The position numbers were made by a program, and so were the translations under genes. Source: Verrucomicrobiales bacterium (GTDB taxonomy: Bacteria > Verrucomicrobiota > Verrucomicrobiia > Verrucomicrobiales > DEV007). From it: a DNA stretch of 16,421 nt. Below are positions 4,724 through 12,945 of the stretch, in pieces. The notes beneath the pieces are model-generated. The model was not told the DNA's origin. It saw only the letters and a list, made by a program, of their open reading frames with translations, and did not search any database. Position 1 is the first letter of the stretch; every line of letters starts with the position of its first letter. Where the stretch lies: contig JAKISY010000105.1 in the NCBI GenBank assembly GCA_021648365.1, positions 1-16,421 on the forward strand, written 5' to 3'.

Positions 4724-6505
4724 ATGGATATAGACATCATTAAAATCACTATGAAACAAAATCCATCCAAAGATATCAAAGGGCTTCTCGATAAATTAAG
4801 TGAAATTAATTACATGGAACGAGGCAAGCTCACAGCTGAATACCGCACCCGCCCTGCTTCCGACGGGAGTGGCGAAATAACCCTTGGACCTTATTACAAG
4901 CTCCAAGCTAGAGAAAACGGAAAAAACAAATCAAGGCGCGTTCCAGTCAGGGATGTTGCTATTTTGGAACAAGACATAGTTAATTTTAAAAAGTTCAAGG
5001 ATTTGGTTTCCAAATTGGAGAACACCATCATCGATAATACCAGAAATTTAAGAGCTTCAGAATCAGAAAAAGGCGATACCACTGACGCTAAAAAAAAACT
5101 CTACGAAGAAACACTTCGCGAAAAATATAACGAAACCGAAAAATTCCTCGAAGTAGCCAGACAACAGATTCTTTCTGAGGGATTTGACCAAAGTCCAGAA
5201 TGGCTTGAACTCGGACTGCGTGATGCGCTTAGCAGAGATGCTTGTAAAATCATCGAAACTTTTCTCAATGATCGTAATCTTTTCAAAGACGATGAAGCCC
5301 CCCAAGCTTTGGAGGCTCGCCATAAAGCACGTGAGATCAAAATCACGACTCTCTTTGGTAAGATTAGCTTAAAACGTCATTATTACCATCATCGCCCCAG
5401 CAAAACAGGACGCTTCCCCTTAGATGATAAACTTGGGCTTGAAGGCAAATACTCCCCAGCACTAGCACGATTGATATGCCGGGCAGCAAGCATGGCTCCA
5501 TCTTTTGAACAAGGAGCCAGCGACCTGCTTGCGTTCACTGGTCTCGACGTGAACGCACGCCAGTTCGGACGTGTAGCCGATGCAATCGCCCCTGGTCTCA
5601 AAGAGGCTCTGGCTACGATAACAATCCCTTGCCCAACAGCAGAATTGGAAAAGGAGATTCCAGTTCTTTACGTTGAAACCGACGGCACGGGCACGCCAAT
5701 GCGCAAAAGCGAGCTTACCGATCGTAAGGGTAAACAGAAGGACGGAAGTGCCAAAACCCGAGAAGCAAAGCTCGGCTGTGTTTTCACCCAAACTCGAACT
5801 GATGAAGAAGGTAATCCCCTCAGAGATCCCGCGAGCACAAGCTATGTGGGAACCTTCGAAGGGTGTCGTGACATTGCGGTGTTGCTGCACCAAGAGGCAC
5901 TGCGACGAGGTCTTGGGCGGGCGCAAAAAGTAGTCTTTCTTGGTGATGGAGCAGCTTGGATTTGGAATAATTGCAAGATCACCTTTCCGGGAGCAGAGCA
6001 GATTTTAGATTATTACCACGCTGGCGAATATGTTGTAGAGATAGCCAAAGCGGTTCACATTAATGATGAGAAAAAAGCAACGGCTTTGCACGAAAGATGG
6101 AGAAAGAGCATGAAGGATAGTTCTCCGAAAAAGCTTATCACTGAAGCTAAGCGTTTACTAAGCAAGCATCCTGAATGGGAGAGCTCCAGACGTGAACTTA
6201 TCGAACAAAAAATAAATTACCTTGAAAGCCATGCCTCACGCACTGAATACGGAAAATACCGAGAGAAGGGCTATTTTATAGGAAGCGGAGTTATAGAAGC
6301 TGGGTGCAAAACTGTGGTCGGGAGCAGGCTCAAACAATCGGGAATGTTCTGGAGTAAACGAGGAGCTGAAAACATCCTAGACATGCGCTGTCTATTTTTA
6401 GGATCCGATTTAGAAAGGGTTTGGGCAAAGCGTATCGAACTAAAAATCGAACAAAAGCGCAAAGCCCGGCGCTGGAATCCCGAGGATCAAGCCGAAGCTG
6501 CTTAA
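4724..6505 (+). CDS. ISKra4-family DDE transposase
   Basis: This is about 593 aa from the ATG at 4724; a TTG at 4706 and an ATG at 4751 are other possible starts. The N-terminal third is charged and helical. The core has the family phrases KDGSAKTREAKLGCVFTQT and VFLGDGAAWIWN. Putative catalytic residues are D320 in ETDGTG, D408 in LGDGAAW and E525 in GVIEAGC, followed by SRLKQSGMFWSKRGAENIL. The C-terminus is basic (KRKARRW). It should cut and join the 15-bp terminal repeats to move the element. The frame is open with no frameshift, so the enzyme may be active. The stop lies only 3 bp before the right terminal repeat. It is the only gene of the element and points away from the cassettes. Confidence 0.92.
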   Translation: MDIDIIKITMKQNPSKDIKGLLDKLSEINYMERGKLTAEYRTRPASDGSGEITLGPYYKLQARENGKNKSRRVPVRDVAILEQDIVNFKKFKDLVSKLENTIIDNTRNLRASESEKGDTTDAKKKLYEETLREKYNETEKFLEVARQQILSEGFDQSPEWLELGLRDALSRDACKIIETFLNDRNLFKDDEAPQALEARHKAREIKITTLFGKISLKRHYYHHRPSKTGRFPLDDKLGLEGKYSPALARLICRAASMAPSFEQGASDLLAFTGLDVNARQFGRVADAIAPGLKEALATITIPCPTAELEKEIPVLYVETDGTGTPMRKSELTDRKGKQKDGSAKTREAKLGCVFTQTRTDEEGNPLRDPASTSYVGTFEGCRDIAVLLHQEALRRGLGRAQKVVFLGDGAAWIWNNCKITFPGAEQILDYYHAGEYVVEIAKAVHINDEKKATALHERWRKSMKDSSPKKLITEAKRLLSKHPEWESSRRELIEQKINYLESHASRTEYGKYREKGYFIGSGVIEAGCKTVVGSRLKQSGMFWSKRGAENILDMRCLFLGSDLERVWAKRIELKIEQKRKARRWNPEDQAEAA

Positions 6506-6508
6506 CTA

Positions 6509-6523
6509 TTTTGTCTTACACCC
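6509..6523 (-). repeat. Right terminal inverted repeat of the IS
   Basis: TTTTGTCTTACACCC is the exact complement of the left end. It begins 3 bp after the transposase stop codon. Confidence 0.85.
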
Positions 6524-6636
6524 AGAATAATTCCTTTTGATACTAACTGCTTGTTACCTTTATTGTATCTAAAAATTTGGTCTGCGGTGATACAATGAGC
6601 CTGCCTGAGCGCAGTACTCGCAGGTAAAGCGGACGG

Positions 6637-7323
6637 TTATTTTTTGTTCAACTTTTCGCCGATTTTTTTGTCGAGTTTCTTGATGCCTTTGGAAACGGAG
6701 TTGATGCTTTTGTTCCAAATGTTTTTAAGTTCGTCGGCGGCTGATCGACTGTTGATTTCAGTGTATTCCACGGTGCCGGGGTGATACCACTTTTTGCTGA
6801 GCAATTTGCCACTGGAGGCGGATATGAAAATGACACCTACAATTTTTTTTTGCTGATCGATCAAGGTCAAGGTCCATACGGGAGTAGATCCATTAGGCTG
6901 GATGCGCAACAGGTAGTTGATCGAATCAAAGCCGATATGACTTTTTGCTGCTGTTCGGTTGGCGGTTTGAAAAGCTGCTTCTGAATCGATGTTGAGCCGA
7001 TCCAAGGGCATCGCTTTGGTGGGCATTCTTTGCTCGGGAGTGCTGGTGAAGTGGCGTTCGGCTACGACCTTGCCTTTTTTCATCGCATACTCGTGCACCA
7101 GATTGCTGACGTTGACGTCTTTGCTGAGCAGCAGCCATTGAGCCGGTTGATGTTGTCCCATAGCGCCGGTGATAGCGACGGTGCGCTTGAGTAGGGCTTT
7201 GCCGCGACTATTACCAAAGGCTTCTAGATTGTCGAAAGCACTGTTTTGCGCTTGGGCGGATAGAGTGGCTATGGCAAAAAATGCCATCGAGTGGATCAAA
7301 GTTTTCATGTTTGGGGCATTCAT
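6637..7323 (-). CDS. Secreted protein of unknown function, PepSY-like features
   Basis: From the ATG at 7323 this is about 228 aa; an ATG at 7308 is an alternative. 7323 is preferred because AGAG lies about 8 nt upstream. The N-terminus MNAPNMKTLIHSMAFFAIATLSAQAQ is a signal peptide ending in AQA. The mature part includes a stretch like a PepSY-type domain (SINYLLRIQPNGSTPVWTLTL then IVGVIFISASSGKLLSKKWY), which in that family forms a strand-helix-strand fold ending in a D/SGKLL phrase. The C-terminus is very basic and helical (SINSVSKGIKKLDKKIGEKLNKK). It is probably periplasmic; function unknown. It is convergent with the insertion sequence and divergent from the CbiX-like gene. It is the first gene on the chromosomal side. 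Confidence 0.8.
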   Translation of the reverse strand: MNAPNMKTLIHSMAFFAIATLSAQAQNSAFDNLEAFGNSRGKALLKRTVAITGAMGQHQPAQWLLLSKDVNVSNLVHEYAMKKGKVVAERHFTSTPEQRMPTKAMPLDRLNIDSEAAFQTANRTAAKSHIGFDSINYLLRIQPNGSTPVWTLTLIDQQKKIVGVIFISASSGKLLSKKWYHPGTVEYTEINSRSAADELKNIWNKSINSVSKGIKKLDKKIGEKLNKK

Positions 7324-7431
7324 TAAGTTCTCTAAAGTATTTTGTTTTTGCGTGGGAAGCAAGGAAAGTTTTCAGTCAATCGTTTGCTTGGAATTTGAAC
7401 TGCGTTCAAATAAGACCTACTCTGTTTGCAG

Positions 7432-8211
7432 ATGGTTAATGAAATACCTTTTACAGAAATCGCGGTGGTGATAGCGGGGCATGGCTCGACCTTGAGCGCG
7501 CAGTCTAGCCGGGCGACGAGAGCTTTGGTGGAGCGTCTCAATGAAATGGCGATTTTTGCTGAAGTTCACGCGACTTTTTGGAAGGAGGAACCTTATTTTT
7601 GTGAGGTGTTTGAACAGATCAACTGCGAACATGTGTGGGTGGTGCCTCATTTTATCAGTGAGGGTTACTTCACCCAACAGGTGATTCCGCGCGAGCTAGG
7701 GTTGACGGGGGCTATCACGGTGAGGGATGGCTTCTGCATCCGCTATTGCGAACCTGTGGGCAGTCACGCGGGTATGACGGACTTGTTGTTGTCTCGCGCG
7801 ATCGCTGCAGCGGGAGAAAGTGAGCCTAGTGAGACGAGTTTGATGTTGGTGGGGCATGGCACGGACAAAGATGAGGGTTCTGCGCGAGCGGTTAGGTATC
7901 AGGTGGGGGAGATGACTCGCCGCAGTGAGCGTTTCGCTGAAGTGGTTGGGCTTTATCTCGACCAGGCTCCTCATTTGTCTGAGTGGCAGGAGCTGAGTCA
8001 TGCTCGCAATGTGGTGGTGCTGCCTTTTTTCATTGCTGAGGGTTTGCATTTCACCCGTGATTTGCCGAAGATTTTGGGATTGGAGCCTGGTTTTGAGCAG
8101 CGGTTTTATGAAGTCGGGCAGCGTAGAGTGTTTTGCACGACGGCGGTGGGGGGTGATCCTGCTATGGTGGATTTCGTGATTGATCAGATTAAAAATTTCG
8201 AGGAGCGTTGA
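7432..8211 (+). CDS. Two-domain CbiX/SirB-like chelatase family protein
   Basis: This 259-aa protein consists of two tandem CbiX-type halves. Half 1 has AGHGST (H17) and VPHFISEG (H73). Half 2 has VGHGTD (H142) and LPFFIAEGLH (H206). Enzymes of this family insert Co2+ or Fe2+ into sirohydrochlorin, using a His in the GHGS motif and a second His after the PxFLxxG motif. Half 2 keeps both positions. Half 1 has no His directly after EG, but has H73 just before, so it may be modified or inactive. No other tetrapyrrole gene lies nearby, so the true substrate is uncertain. The ATG at 7432 is chosen over an in-frame TTG at 7426. It is cytoplasmic by absence of a signal. Confidence 0.85.
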   Translation: MVNEIPFTEIAVVIAGHGSTLSAQSSRATRALVERLNEMAIFAEVHATFWKEEPYFCEVFEQINCEHVWVVPHFISEGYFTQQVIPRELGLTGAITVRDGFCIRYCEPVGSHAGMTDLLLSRAIAAAGESEPSETSLMLVGHGTDKDEGSARAVRYQVGEMTRRSERFAEVVGLYLDQAPHLSEWQELSHARNVVVLPFFIAEGLHFTRDLPKILGLEPGFEQRFYEVGQRRVFCTTAVGGDPAMVDFVIDQIKNFEER

Positions 8212-8319
8212 GGAAAGAGCAACCGTGGTTCTCGTATTGACTTTTGTTTGCAATGAAGCAAGTTTAACTCATCCATACGAGTTATAATAAGGGCTCGGGA
8301 AACTAAACATTATTTTGAG
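8212..8319 (+). promoter_or_regulatory. Leader of panD with possible promoter
   Basis: TATAAT occurs at 8283-8288, 32 bp before the panD ATG. TTGACT at 8237-8242 is too far away to pair with it, and no good -35 box is seen at the usual spacing. This is a weak candidate only. Confidence 0.25.
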
Positions 8320-8694
8320 ATGAGGTCTTTGCTGCGATCTAAAATCCATTTAGCTACCATCACGGAAGCGAACCTCGATTATATCGGGAGTATCACTATT
8401 GACAGTGAGTTGCTGGAGGCGGTCGATTTGTGGCCTGGGGAAAAGGTGCTGATTGTGAACCAGACCACGGGCGTTCGGCTGGAGACTTATGTGATCAAGG
8501 GCGATGCGGGTTCTGGTGCTATTGAGATCAATGGTGCTGCTGCGCATTTGGTCAATCCTGGTGAAAAAATCATCATCATGGGCTTTGAGTTGGCGAGCAA
8601 GCCGATTGAGCCTAAAGTGATTTTGGTGGATGAAGACAATCGCATCGAGCGTTTTTTGACAGAAAAAGCTGCCGCGACTTTGGACATGGTTTGA
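8320..8694 (+). CDS. panD: Aspartate 1-decarboxylase (pyruvoyl enzyme)
   Basis: This 124-aa protein matches the usual PanD length. PanD converts L-aspartate to beta-alanine and CO2 for pantothenate and coenzyme A synthesis in the cytoplasm. The proenzyme cuts itself between Gly and Ser to form the pyruvoyl group. Here the site is YIGS at residues 21-24, so cleavage is expected at G23-S24. Other family features are K8 near the start (LLRSKIH), the GVRLETYVI strand and INGAAAHLVNPGEKIIIMGF. No pantothenate partner gene (panB or panC) is adjacent. It lies between the CbiX-like gene and the methyltransferase on the same strand, with gaps of 108 and 49 bp, so co-transcription with the latter is possible. 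Confidence 0.95.
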   Translation: MRSLLRSKIHLATITEANLDYIGSITIDSELLEAVDLWPGEKVLIVNQTTGVRLETYVIKGDAGSGAIEINGAAAHLVNPGEKIIIMGFELASKPIEPKVILVDEDNRIERFLTEKAAATLDMV

Positions 8695-8743
8695 GTTCGC
8701 TGGGGACGGAATGGCTCCGCTGCATGAAGGTTGATGTTCCATT

Positions 8744-9793
8744 ATGACGAAAAAAGATCTGACTAGCTTGCCGACGACGGAGCCTTTGAGCCTTTTGCGT
8801 TATCGTGATGGGCTCTATGCGGTGGATTTGTTGACGGCTGCGATTTGTGAGTTTGATTTTTTTACCCGCAACGCTGCTGAGGGAGGCACTTTGCAGCAGA
8901 TTTGTGAACGCTTTGCTTTTGCCCCACGCCTAGCAGATGTGATGCTGACCTTGTTTGTCGCTAACGGCTACCTCAAATGCGATGAAGATGGCATCTATCA
9001 CAATACCGCACAGGCGAACGAACATCTGGTGGCGAGCTCGCCGTGGTTTCTCGGCCCCTATTATGATTCGCTCAAAGAGCGACCTGTGGTGAAAGATTTT
9101 GTTCAGGTTCTGCAAACCGGTAAACCGGCAGTGTGGGGAGCTTATGAGGATGAAAAAGACGATTGGCATGAAGCCATGCACGATGAGGCTTTTGCCCAAT
9201 CGTTCACTGCGGCGATGAATTGTCGTGGTCTGTATTTAGGGAAAAAACTGGCGGAGGTCTTGGAACCCTACTTGCAGGATCAGACGCGACTGCTCGATGT
9301 GGGTGGAGGGTCGGGGATCTATTCTTGTGCGCTGGTGGCGAATCATCCGCATTTGCAAGCGCGAGTATTAGAGCAAGATCCGATTGACCAGATTGCAGTC
9401 AAACAGATTGCAGCATGCGAGCTGAGCGATTCCATTGAGGTGATCAGTGGTGATATGTTTGATAGCAGCCAATGGCCTAGGGATTGTGATGTGCATTTGT
9501 TTTCCAATGTGATGCACGATTGGGATGTTCCAGAAATCCGAGCTTTGTTGAAACACTCTCATCAAGCTTTGACGTCAGGCGATCTGGTGGTGGTGCATGA
9601 GGCTTTTCTCAATTCAGCTAAGACGGGACCGCTGCCGGTGGCTGAGTATTCGTGTATTTTAGCGCATTCTACGCAAGGGCGTTGTTACTCTACTCTGGAG
9701 ATGGCGGATTTTTTGGCTGAAGCTGGGTTTGAAAGGATTCGCAGTTTCGCCAATGCTGCTGATCGAGGGGTGGTTTTGGCACGCAAAAAATGA
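8744..9793 (+). CDS. SAM-dependent O-methyltransferase, acetylserotonin-MT-like
   Basis: This is a 349-aa protein. The N-terminal 110 residues resemble the winged-helix dimerisation domain of plant-type small-molecule O-methyltransferases (GTLQQICERFAFAPRLADVMLTLFVANGYL). The C-terminal Methyltransf_2 domain has the SAM-binding motif LLDVGGGSG at residues 183-191, a GDMF phrase after it and a likely catalytic His in MHDW (H258). Such enzymes methylate hydroxyl groups of aromatic or polyketide substrates; some relatives act on other atoms. The substrate cannot be told, and no biosynthetic cluster surrounds it. It follows panD by 49 bp. Confidence 0.9.
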   Translation: MTKKDLTSLPTTEPLSLLRYRDGLYAVDLLTAAICEFDFFTRNAAEGGTLQQICERFAFAPRLADVMLTLFVANGYLKCDEDGIYHNTAQANEHLVASSPWFLGPYYDSLKERPVVKDFVQVLQTGKPAVWGAYEDEKDDWHEAMHDEAFAQSFTAAMNCRGLYLGKKLAEVLEPYLQDQTRLLDVGGGSGIYSCALVANHPHLQARVLEQDPIDQIAVKQIAACELSDSIEVISGDMFDSSQWPRDCDVHLFSNVMHDWDVPEIRALLKHSHQALTSGDLVVVHEAFLNSAKTGPLPVAEYSCILAHSTQGRCYSTLEMADFLAEAGFERIRSFANAADRGVVLARKK

Positions 9794-9885
9794 AGCTGAC
9801 GAGTCAGTTTGAAAGGGGGGCTGAAAAAACTTAGACAAAGGGGGGAGAAGGAGTCGCTTGTCATGGAAAGAAACGATAACTTTCT

Positions 9886-10530
9886 ATGCAAAACGAAGAT
9901 GAAGAAATGGATGGGCTTGAGCAGAAGCTGAGTCACTTGAAACCAAGGCAATTAGATGAACCTCTGGTGGTGCATCTATCGAGAACCTTGCAATCCGAAG
10001 CTACAGCGCAATCAGCGGGCCTTGAGCGAGCGCCTTTGCCGTTAGCGGCATATCCAGCTAATGTGATGTGGATGCGCTTCGCACCGATTGCGGCAGCTGC
10101 GGGTGTGGTTTTGTTGGGCACTTTTTTCATGCACTATCAGAGTAACATGAATAGCAGGCAGGGGGTGATGGCCGAGGCTGATGCGCCAACGCCGCCAAGC
10201 CCTGCAGCGGCTAAAGTCGAGACGACTTTTGCGAAGGCTTCGCGCATACAAGATGTTGACTCAGTAGCTCAAGCGGCGAATGCTTTGCCTGTGCCTAGGT
10301 TGGGCGTGGCAGTTAATGGTGGTGATTTTCATTCACTGGACTCCTCTTTGCTTCCTGTGTCTGGACAGAATTATCTGCGCCCCCTTGAGGGAAGATTGGA
10401 TTTCAATCAAGGTCTGCAAAACTCGGCTTCAGCACTGCATTTTGCGGAGGCTTACCATTGGAAAGAAGGGCAAGAAGAGGGCAAAATGAAACAAAGCGGC
10501 GCTTCGAGTTCGGCTTTAGATCAGGAGTAG
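9886..10530 (+). CDS. Single-pass membrane protein, anti-sigma-like
   Basis: This 214-aa protein has a short N-terminal region (GLEQKLSHLKPRQLDEPLVVHL) of the type I associate with anti-sigma-like proteins of Verrucomicrobiota. One transmembrane segment at about residues 64-82 follows (RFAPIAAAAGVVLLGTFFMHY). The outer part is low-complexity, rich in Ala and Pro. No sigma-factor gene lies next to it, which weakens the reading. The 3' end overlaps the convergent gene at 10521-11090 by 10 bp. Function is inferred, not shown. Confidence 0.7.
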   Translation: MQNEDEEMDGLEQKLSHLKPRQLDEPLVVHLSRTLQSEATAQSAGLERAPLPLAAYPANVMWMRFAPIAAAAGVVLLGTFFMHYQSNMNSRQGVMAEADAPTPPSPAAAKVETTFAKASRIQDVDSVAQAANALPVPRLGVAVNGGDFHSLDSSLLPVSGQNYLRPLEGRLDFNQGLQNSASALHFAEAYHWKEGQEEGKMKQSGASSSALDQE

Positions 10531-11090
10531 GGGCGCATCGAGCGCGGGCTGTCCAGTATCTCCTTTAAGATCACCGCTTGGCGCAGCCCTGGGCCACGGG
10601 TCATAGAGCGCAGCGAGGAAAGCGTCTTTTTGGGGCGCCTAGGTCGTCGGGTCGCGATTGGAGTAGACGCTTTTGATTTGATTTTGGCAAGAGCGCGTTC
10701 TTCTGCTGGAGTCAAAGAAACTTGAGACTTAGGTAGCGGCGGAGGTTCGGCGAACCTTTCTTCTACGACAGGTTCCGCAGTTTCCGTTTCTACTTCAGCT
10801 TCGGGCAGGAAGGATTCTGTGAGATTGGTACCGTTGATAGATTCGAATAACTCGCGCAAGGTCTGTGAAGAGCCTTCCGCCACTTCCTCCCGCGCGGCTT
10901 GACGCTGAAGGTGTTTTTTGCGGTTAGCTTGCACTTCTGCCAAGCTGCGTTTGGGACGAGCATTTTTCCCATCCTCTTGCTCAGGGTCACCTTTGATCTT
11001 CTTGAGCAACCATGCCACAAAATAGATCACCATCATGGCGATGTACACCCAGGGAATATCTGGGCTATTGGCGCTTAGTATAGGAGTCAT
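10521..11090 (-). CDS. Small membrane protein with C-terminal GLRQAVILKEIL motif
   Basis: This 189-aa protein has one transmembrane helix near the N-terminus (about residues 14-30, VYIAMMVIYFVAWLLKK). A long charged cytoplasmic or disordered middle with basic and Glu/Pro-rich stretches follows. The C-terminal GLRQAVILKEILDSPRSM at about 168-185 is a motif I recall at the ends of small proteins in Verrucomicrobiota and Planctomycetota; its role is unknown to me. It starts 30 bp after the floA stop on the same strand, so the two are probably one transcription unit and may act at the same membrane. Its 3' end overlaps the convergent anti-sigma-like gene by 10 bp. Confidence 0.75.
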   Translation of the reverse strand: MTPILSANSPDIPWVYIAMMVIYFVAWLLKKIKGDPEQEDGKNARPKRSLAEVQANRKKHLQRQAAREEVAEGSSQTLRELFESINGTNLTESFLPEAEVETETAEPVVEERFAEPPPLPKSQVSLTPAEERALAKIKSKASTPIATRRPRRPKKTLSSLRSMTRGPGLRQAVILKEILDSPRSMRPYS

Positions 11091-11120
11091 GATGAGTGAT
11101 AACTCAGTTGATCAACCGTA

Positions 11121-12128
11121 TCAATGAGAGCGTTTGTCCTTGGTGCTGTGTCCGTCCTCTTTATCCTCGGCGATGGTTTGACGCATATCGGTATCGGCGG
11201 TGATGTTTTGATAGCGGGCGTAATCCATGATGCCTAGATTGCCATTGCGGAAGGCTTCAGCCATGGCAAGCGGGATTTGAGCTTCGTTTTCCACCACCTT
11301 TGCCTGCATCTCTTGAGTGCGTGCTGCCATTTCGTGCTCGGTGGCTACGGCTGCAGCACGGCGAACTTCGGCTTTGGCTTGGGCAACTTGTTTGTCGGCT
11401 TCGGCTTGTTCCGTTTGCAGCGCGGCGTTGATGTTCGAGCCGACATCCACATCGGCGATGTCGATGGACAGGATTTCAAAAGCGGTATTGGCGTCGAGTC
11501 CTTTACTGAGCACGTGTTTGGAAATGCGGTCTGGATTTTCTAATACATCTTTATAGGAGTCTGCCGAACCGATCGAGGTCACAATGCCTTCGCCAACTCG
11601 GGCAACAATGGTTTCTTCCGTAGCACCACCGACAAAACGGTCGAGGTTGGTGCGCACGGTGACTCGTGCTCGTGCGCGAACCTGAATGCCGTCGCGTGCA
11701 ACTGCGTCGATTTTTCCTACTGCTGGGCAATCGATCACTGCTGGGTTGATACTGGTGCGTACGGCTTCAAGCACGGTTTTGCCAGTGCCTTTCACCGCGA
11801 GGTCGATGGCGCAGGCACGGTCATAAACAAGAGGGATTTCAGCTTTGTCGGCTGCGATCAGCGCCAAAACGACATGATCGACACTGCCGCCAGCAAGGTA
11901 GTGAGCTTCAAGTTGGTCGGTGTTGAGATCGATACCGGCTTTGATGGCGGTGATGCGGGAGTCGACGATCAGAGCGGGTGGAACTTTTCGCAGCCTCATG
12001 GCAATGAGGGTTAGGAAGCTAACCTTAGCATTGGCAACCATAGCTCTTACATAGATACCTATGAATTGAATAGCAAAGACTGCTATTATTAAAATTAGAA
12101 CGATGACGATGATGCTGATGATTTGCAT
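11121..12128 (-). CDS. floA: Flotillin-like protein FloA
   Basis: This 335-aa protein is about the usual FloA length. Order of parts: an N-terminal membrane segment (residues 4-24), an SPFH/band-7-like region with family phrases such as MRLRKVPPALIVDSRI, AIDLAVKGTGKTVLEAVRTSINP and RARARVTVRTNLDRFVGGA, then an Ala/Glu-rich coiled coil at about 230-280 (EQAEADKQVAQAKAEVRRAA). A charged tail ends EDGHSTKDKRSH. FloA organises functional membrane microdomains at the inner membrane. The NfeD-type partner gene often seen with floA is not present here; a small membrane protein follows instead. Confidence 0.93.
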   Translation of the reverse strand: MQIISIIVIVLILIIAVFAIQFIGIYVRAMVANAKVSFLTLIAMRLRKVPPALIVDSRITAIKAGIDLNTDQLEAHYLAGGSVDHVVLALIAADKAEIPLVYDRACAIDLAVKGTGKTVLEAVRTSINPAVIDCPAVGKIDAVARDGIQVRARARVTVRTNLDRFVGGATEETIVARVGEGIVTSIGSADSYKDVLENPDRISKHVLSKGLDANTAFEILSIDIADVDVGSNINAALQTEQAEADKQVAQAKAEVRRAAAVATEHEMAARTQEMQAKVVENEAQIPLAMAEAFRNGNLGIMDYARYQNITADTDMRQTIAEDKEDGHSTKDKRSH

Positions 12129-12200
12129 GGTAAGTATGGGTAGTTGCTAATGGAAGGTCGATACGGTGGCGAGAAAGGCAAGAGTTAATCGTTCAAATCA

Positions 12201-12776
12201 TCATAATAAAACTGGAGCGTTACGGACGGGGAAGGGTTCAAAATCGACTGGCACGCCGGGGAAGTTCTCTTCCACAAAGCGATCCCAGCTTTCTCTGGTT
12301 TTTTTAGAAACTAGCTCGCCCATTTCGCCCATGCACAAACCGCAAATCTTATTGGCTTCGACGATGGCTTCGCCTACGCAGATGCCGACCAATCCATACT
12401 CGGTCGATGTGGACGGCTCTTCTTCTCGATCGCATAGGGCACATTCATCAAAACCTTCGACTTGACGCAAACGGCTGGTTTGAAATTCGTATAGGCGCTG
12501 GCGTGATTCTTCGGAAGACTCTTCCATCATATTTTGCAGACAGGGAACGCAGAGGGCGTATTCAAAGATGACCTCCTCTCCTTTGAAGATCTTGGAAACT
12601 CGGTAGCCGTTTTTGAAATCAAACAAACCTTCGCCACAACGCGTGCAGGTGTGAAAGGGGCGATCTTCATAAAAGGAATGCAACTCCGGCGGAATGGGGC
12701 CGCTGGGTTTGGGTCTAGTAGGGCGCGATTCATGGTCGCTGTTGGCATCGTTATCACGCGGGCTGTTTTCACTCAT
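12201..12776 (-). CDS. Cys-rich probable zinc-binding protein
   Basis: This is a 191-aa cytoplasmic-looking protein. An N-terminal Pro/Asp-rich disordered stretch (residues 1-32) is followed by four CxxC pairs at C44/C47, C76/C79, C112/C115 and C145/C148. This spacing suggests two zinc sites, each built from two pairs. The region in between is Glu-rich and helical (MMEESSEESRQRLYEF). It is not a family I can name. It sits upstream of floA on the same strand with a 72-bp gap, so it may be a separate unit or the first gene of a floA operon. A role in RNA, DNA or protein binding would be a guess. Confidence 0.75.
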   Translation of the reverse strand: MSENSPRDNDANSDHESRPTRPKPSGPIPPELHSFYEDRPFHTCTRCGEGLFDFKNGYRVSKIFKGEEVIFEYALCVPCLQNMMEESSEESRQRLYEFQTSRLRQVEGFDECALCDREEEPSTSTEYGLVGICVGEAIVEANKICGLCMGEMGELVSKKTRESWDRFVEENFPGVPVDFEPFPVRNAPVLL

Positions 12777-12945
12777 GGTATTATTCTTTGATCTTAATAC
12801 AGGAATGGGGATTTTTCCAAGCTTGAAATGGAAAGTATGATTCTTATTTTCCGCTTAAAAAAGAGTTGGTGTGTTTATCAAAAAAGGTCATGGGGTGATT
12901 ACGAGCATCTGAAATTGTGCTCGAGTCTGAAACCCAAATAGTTGA
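12777..12945. other. Intergenic stretch without a recognisable feature
   Basis: These 169 bp are AT-rich, with two poly-A runs (about 12857 and 12880). No reading frame, hairpin with T-run or tRNA-like fold was found. It probably holds the 3' end of the ATPase transcript and the promoter of the Cys-rich gene. Confidence 0.4.

Larger units (their letters stand above)
4659..6523 (+). mobile_element. ISKra4-family insertion sequence, 1865 bp
   Basis: The ends are perfect 15-bp inverted repeats, GGGTGTAAGACAAAA at 4659-4673 and its complement at 6509-6523. They enclose one long transposase gene on the plus strand. No target duplication is visible: left flank ends GGGAGC, right flank begins AGAATAATT. 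The element looks intact, with an uninterrupted reading frame and both ends present. It sits exactly where the cassette array gives way to chromosomal genes. Confidence 0.9.

Noticed and set aside
5389..5926. Long minus-strand frames oppose the transposase gene.
   Set aside because: They are antisense shadows of a well-recognised transposase with its three catalytic residues.
6524..6560. CTGCTTGTTAC near 6547 might be a leftover attC or attI core.
   Set aside because: About ten bases resemble the end of the attC at 3549-3676, but no paired arm is present, so chance is a good explanation.
6599..6625. CCTGC and GCAGG could form a transcription terminator past the gene at 6637.
   Set aside because: The stem is short and interrupted, and no T-run follows on the minus strand.
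4691..6636. AAAGCGGACG occurs inverted at 4692 and again at 6626, which might mark a longer mobile unit.
   Set aside because: Ten-base matches are expected many times by chance in 16 kb, and the 15-bp terminal repeats already define the element.
7696..8253. A 185-codon minus-strand frame opposes the CbiX-like gene.
   Set aside because: The plus frame has clear CbiX motifs; the minus translation is His/Arg/Thr-rich, typical of antisense reading.
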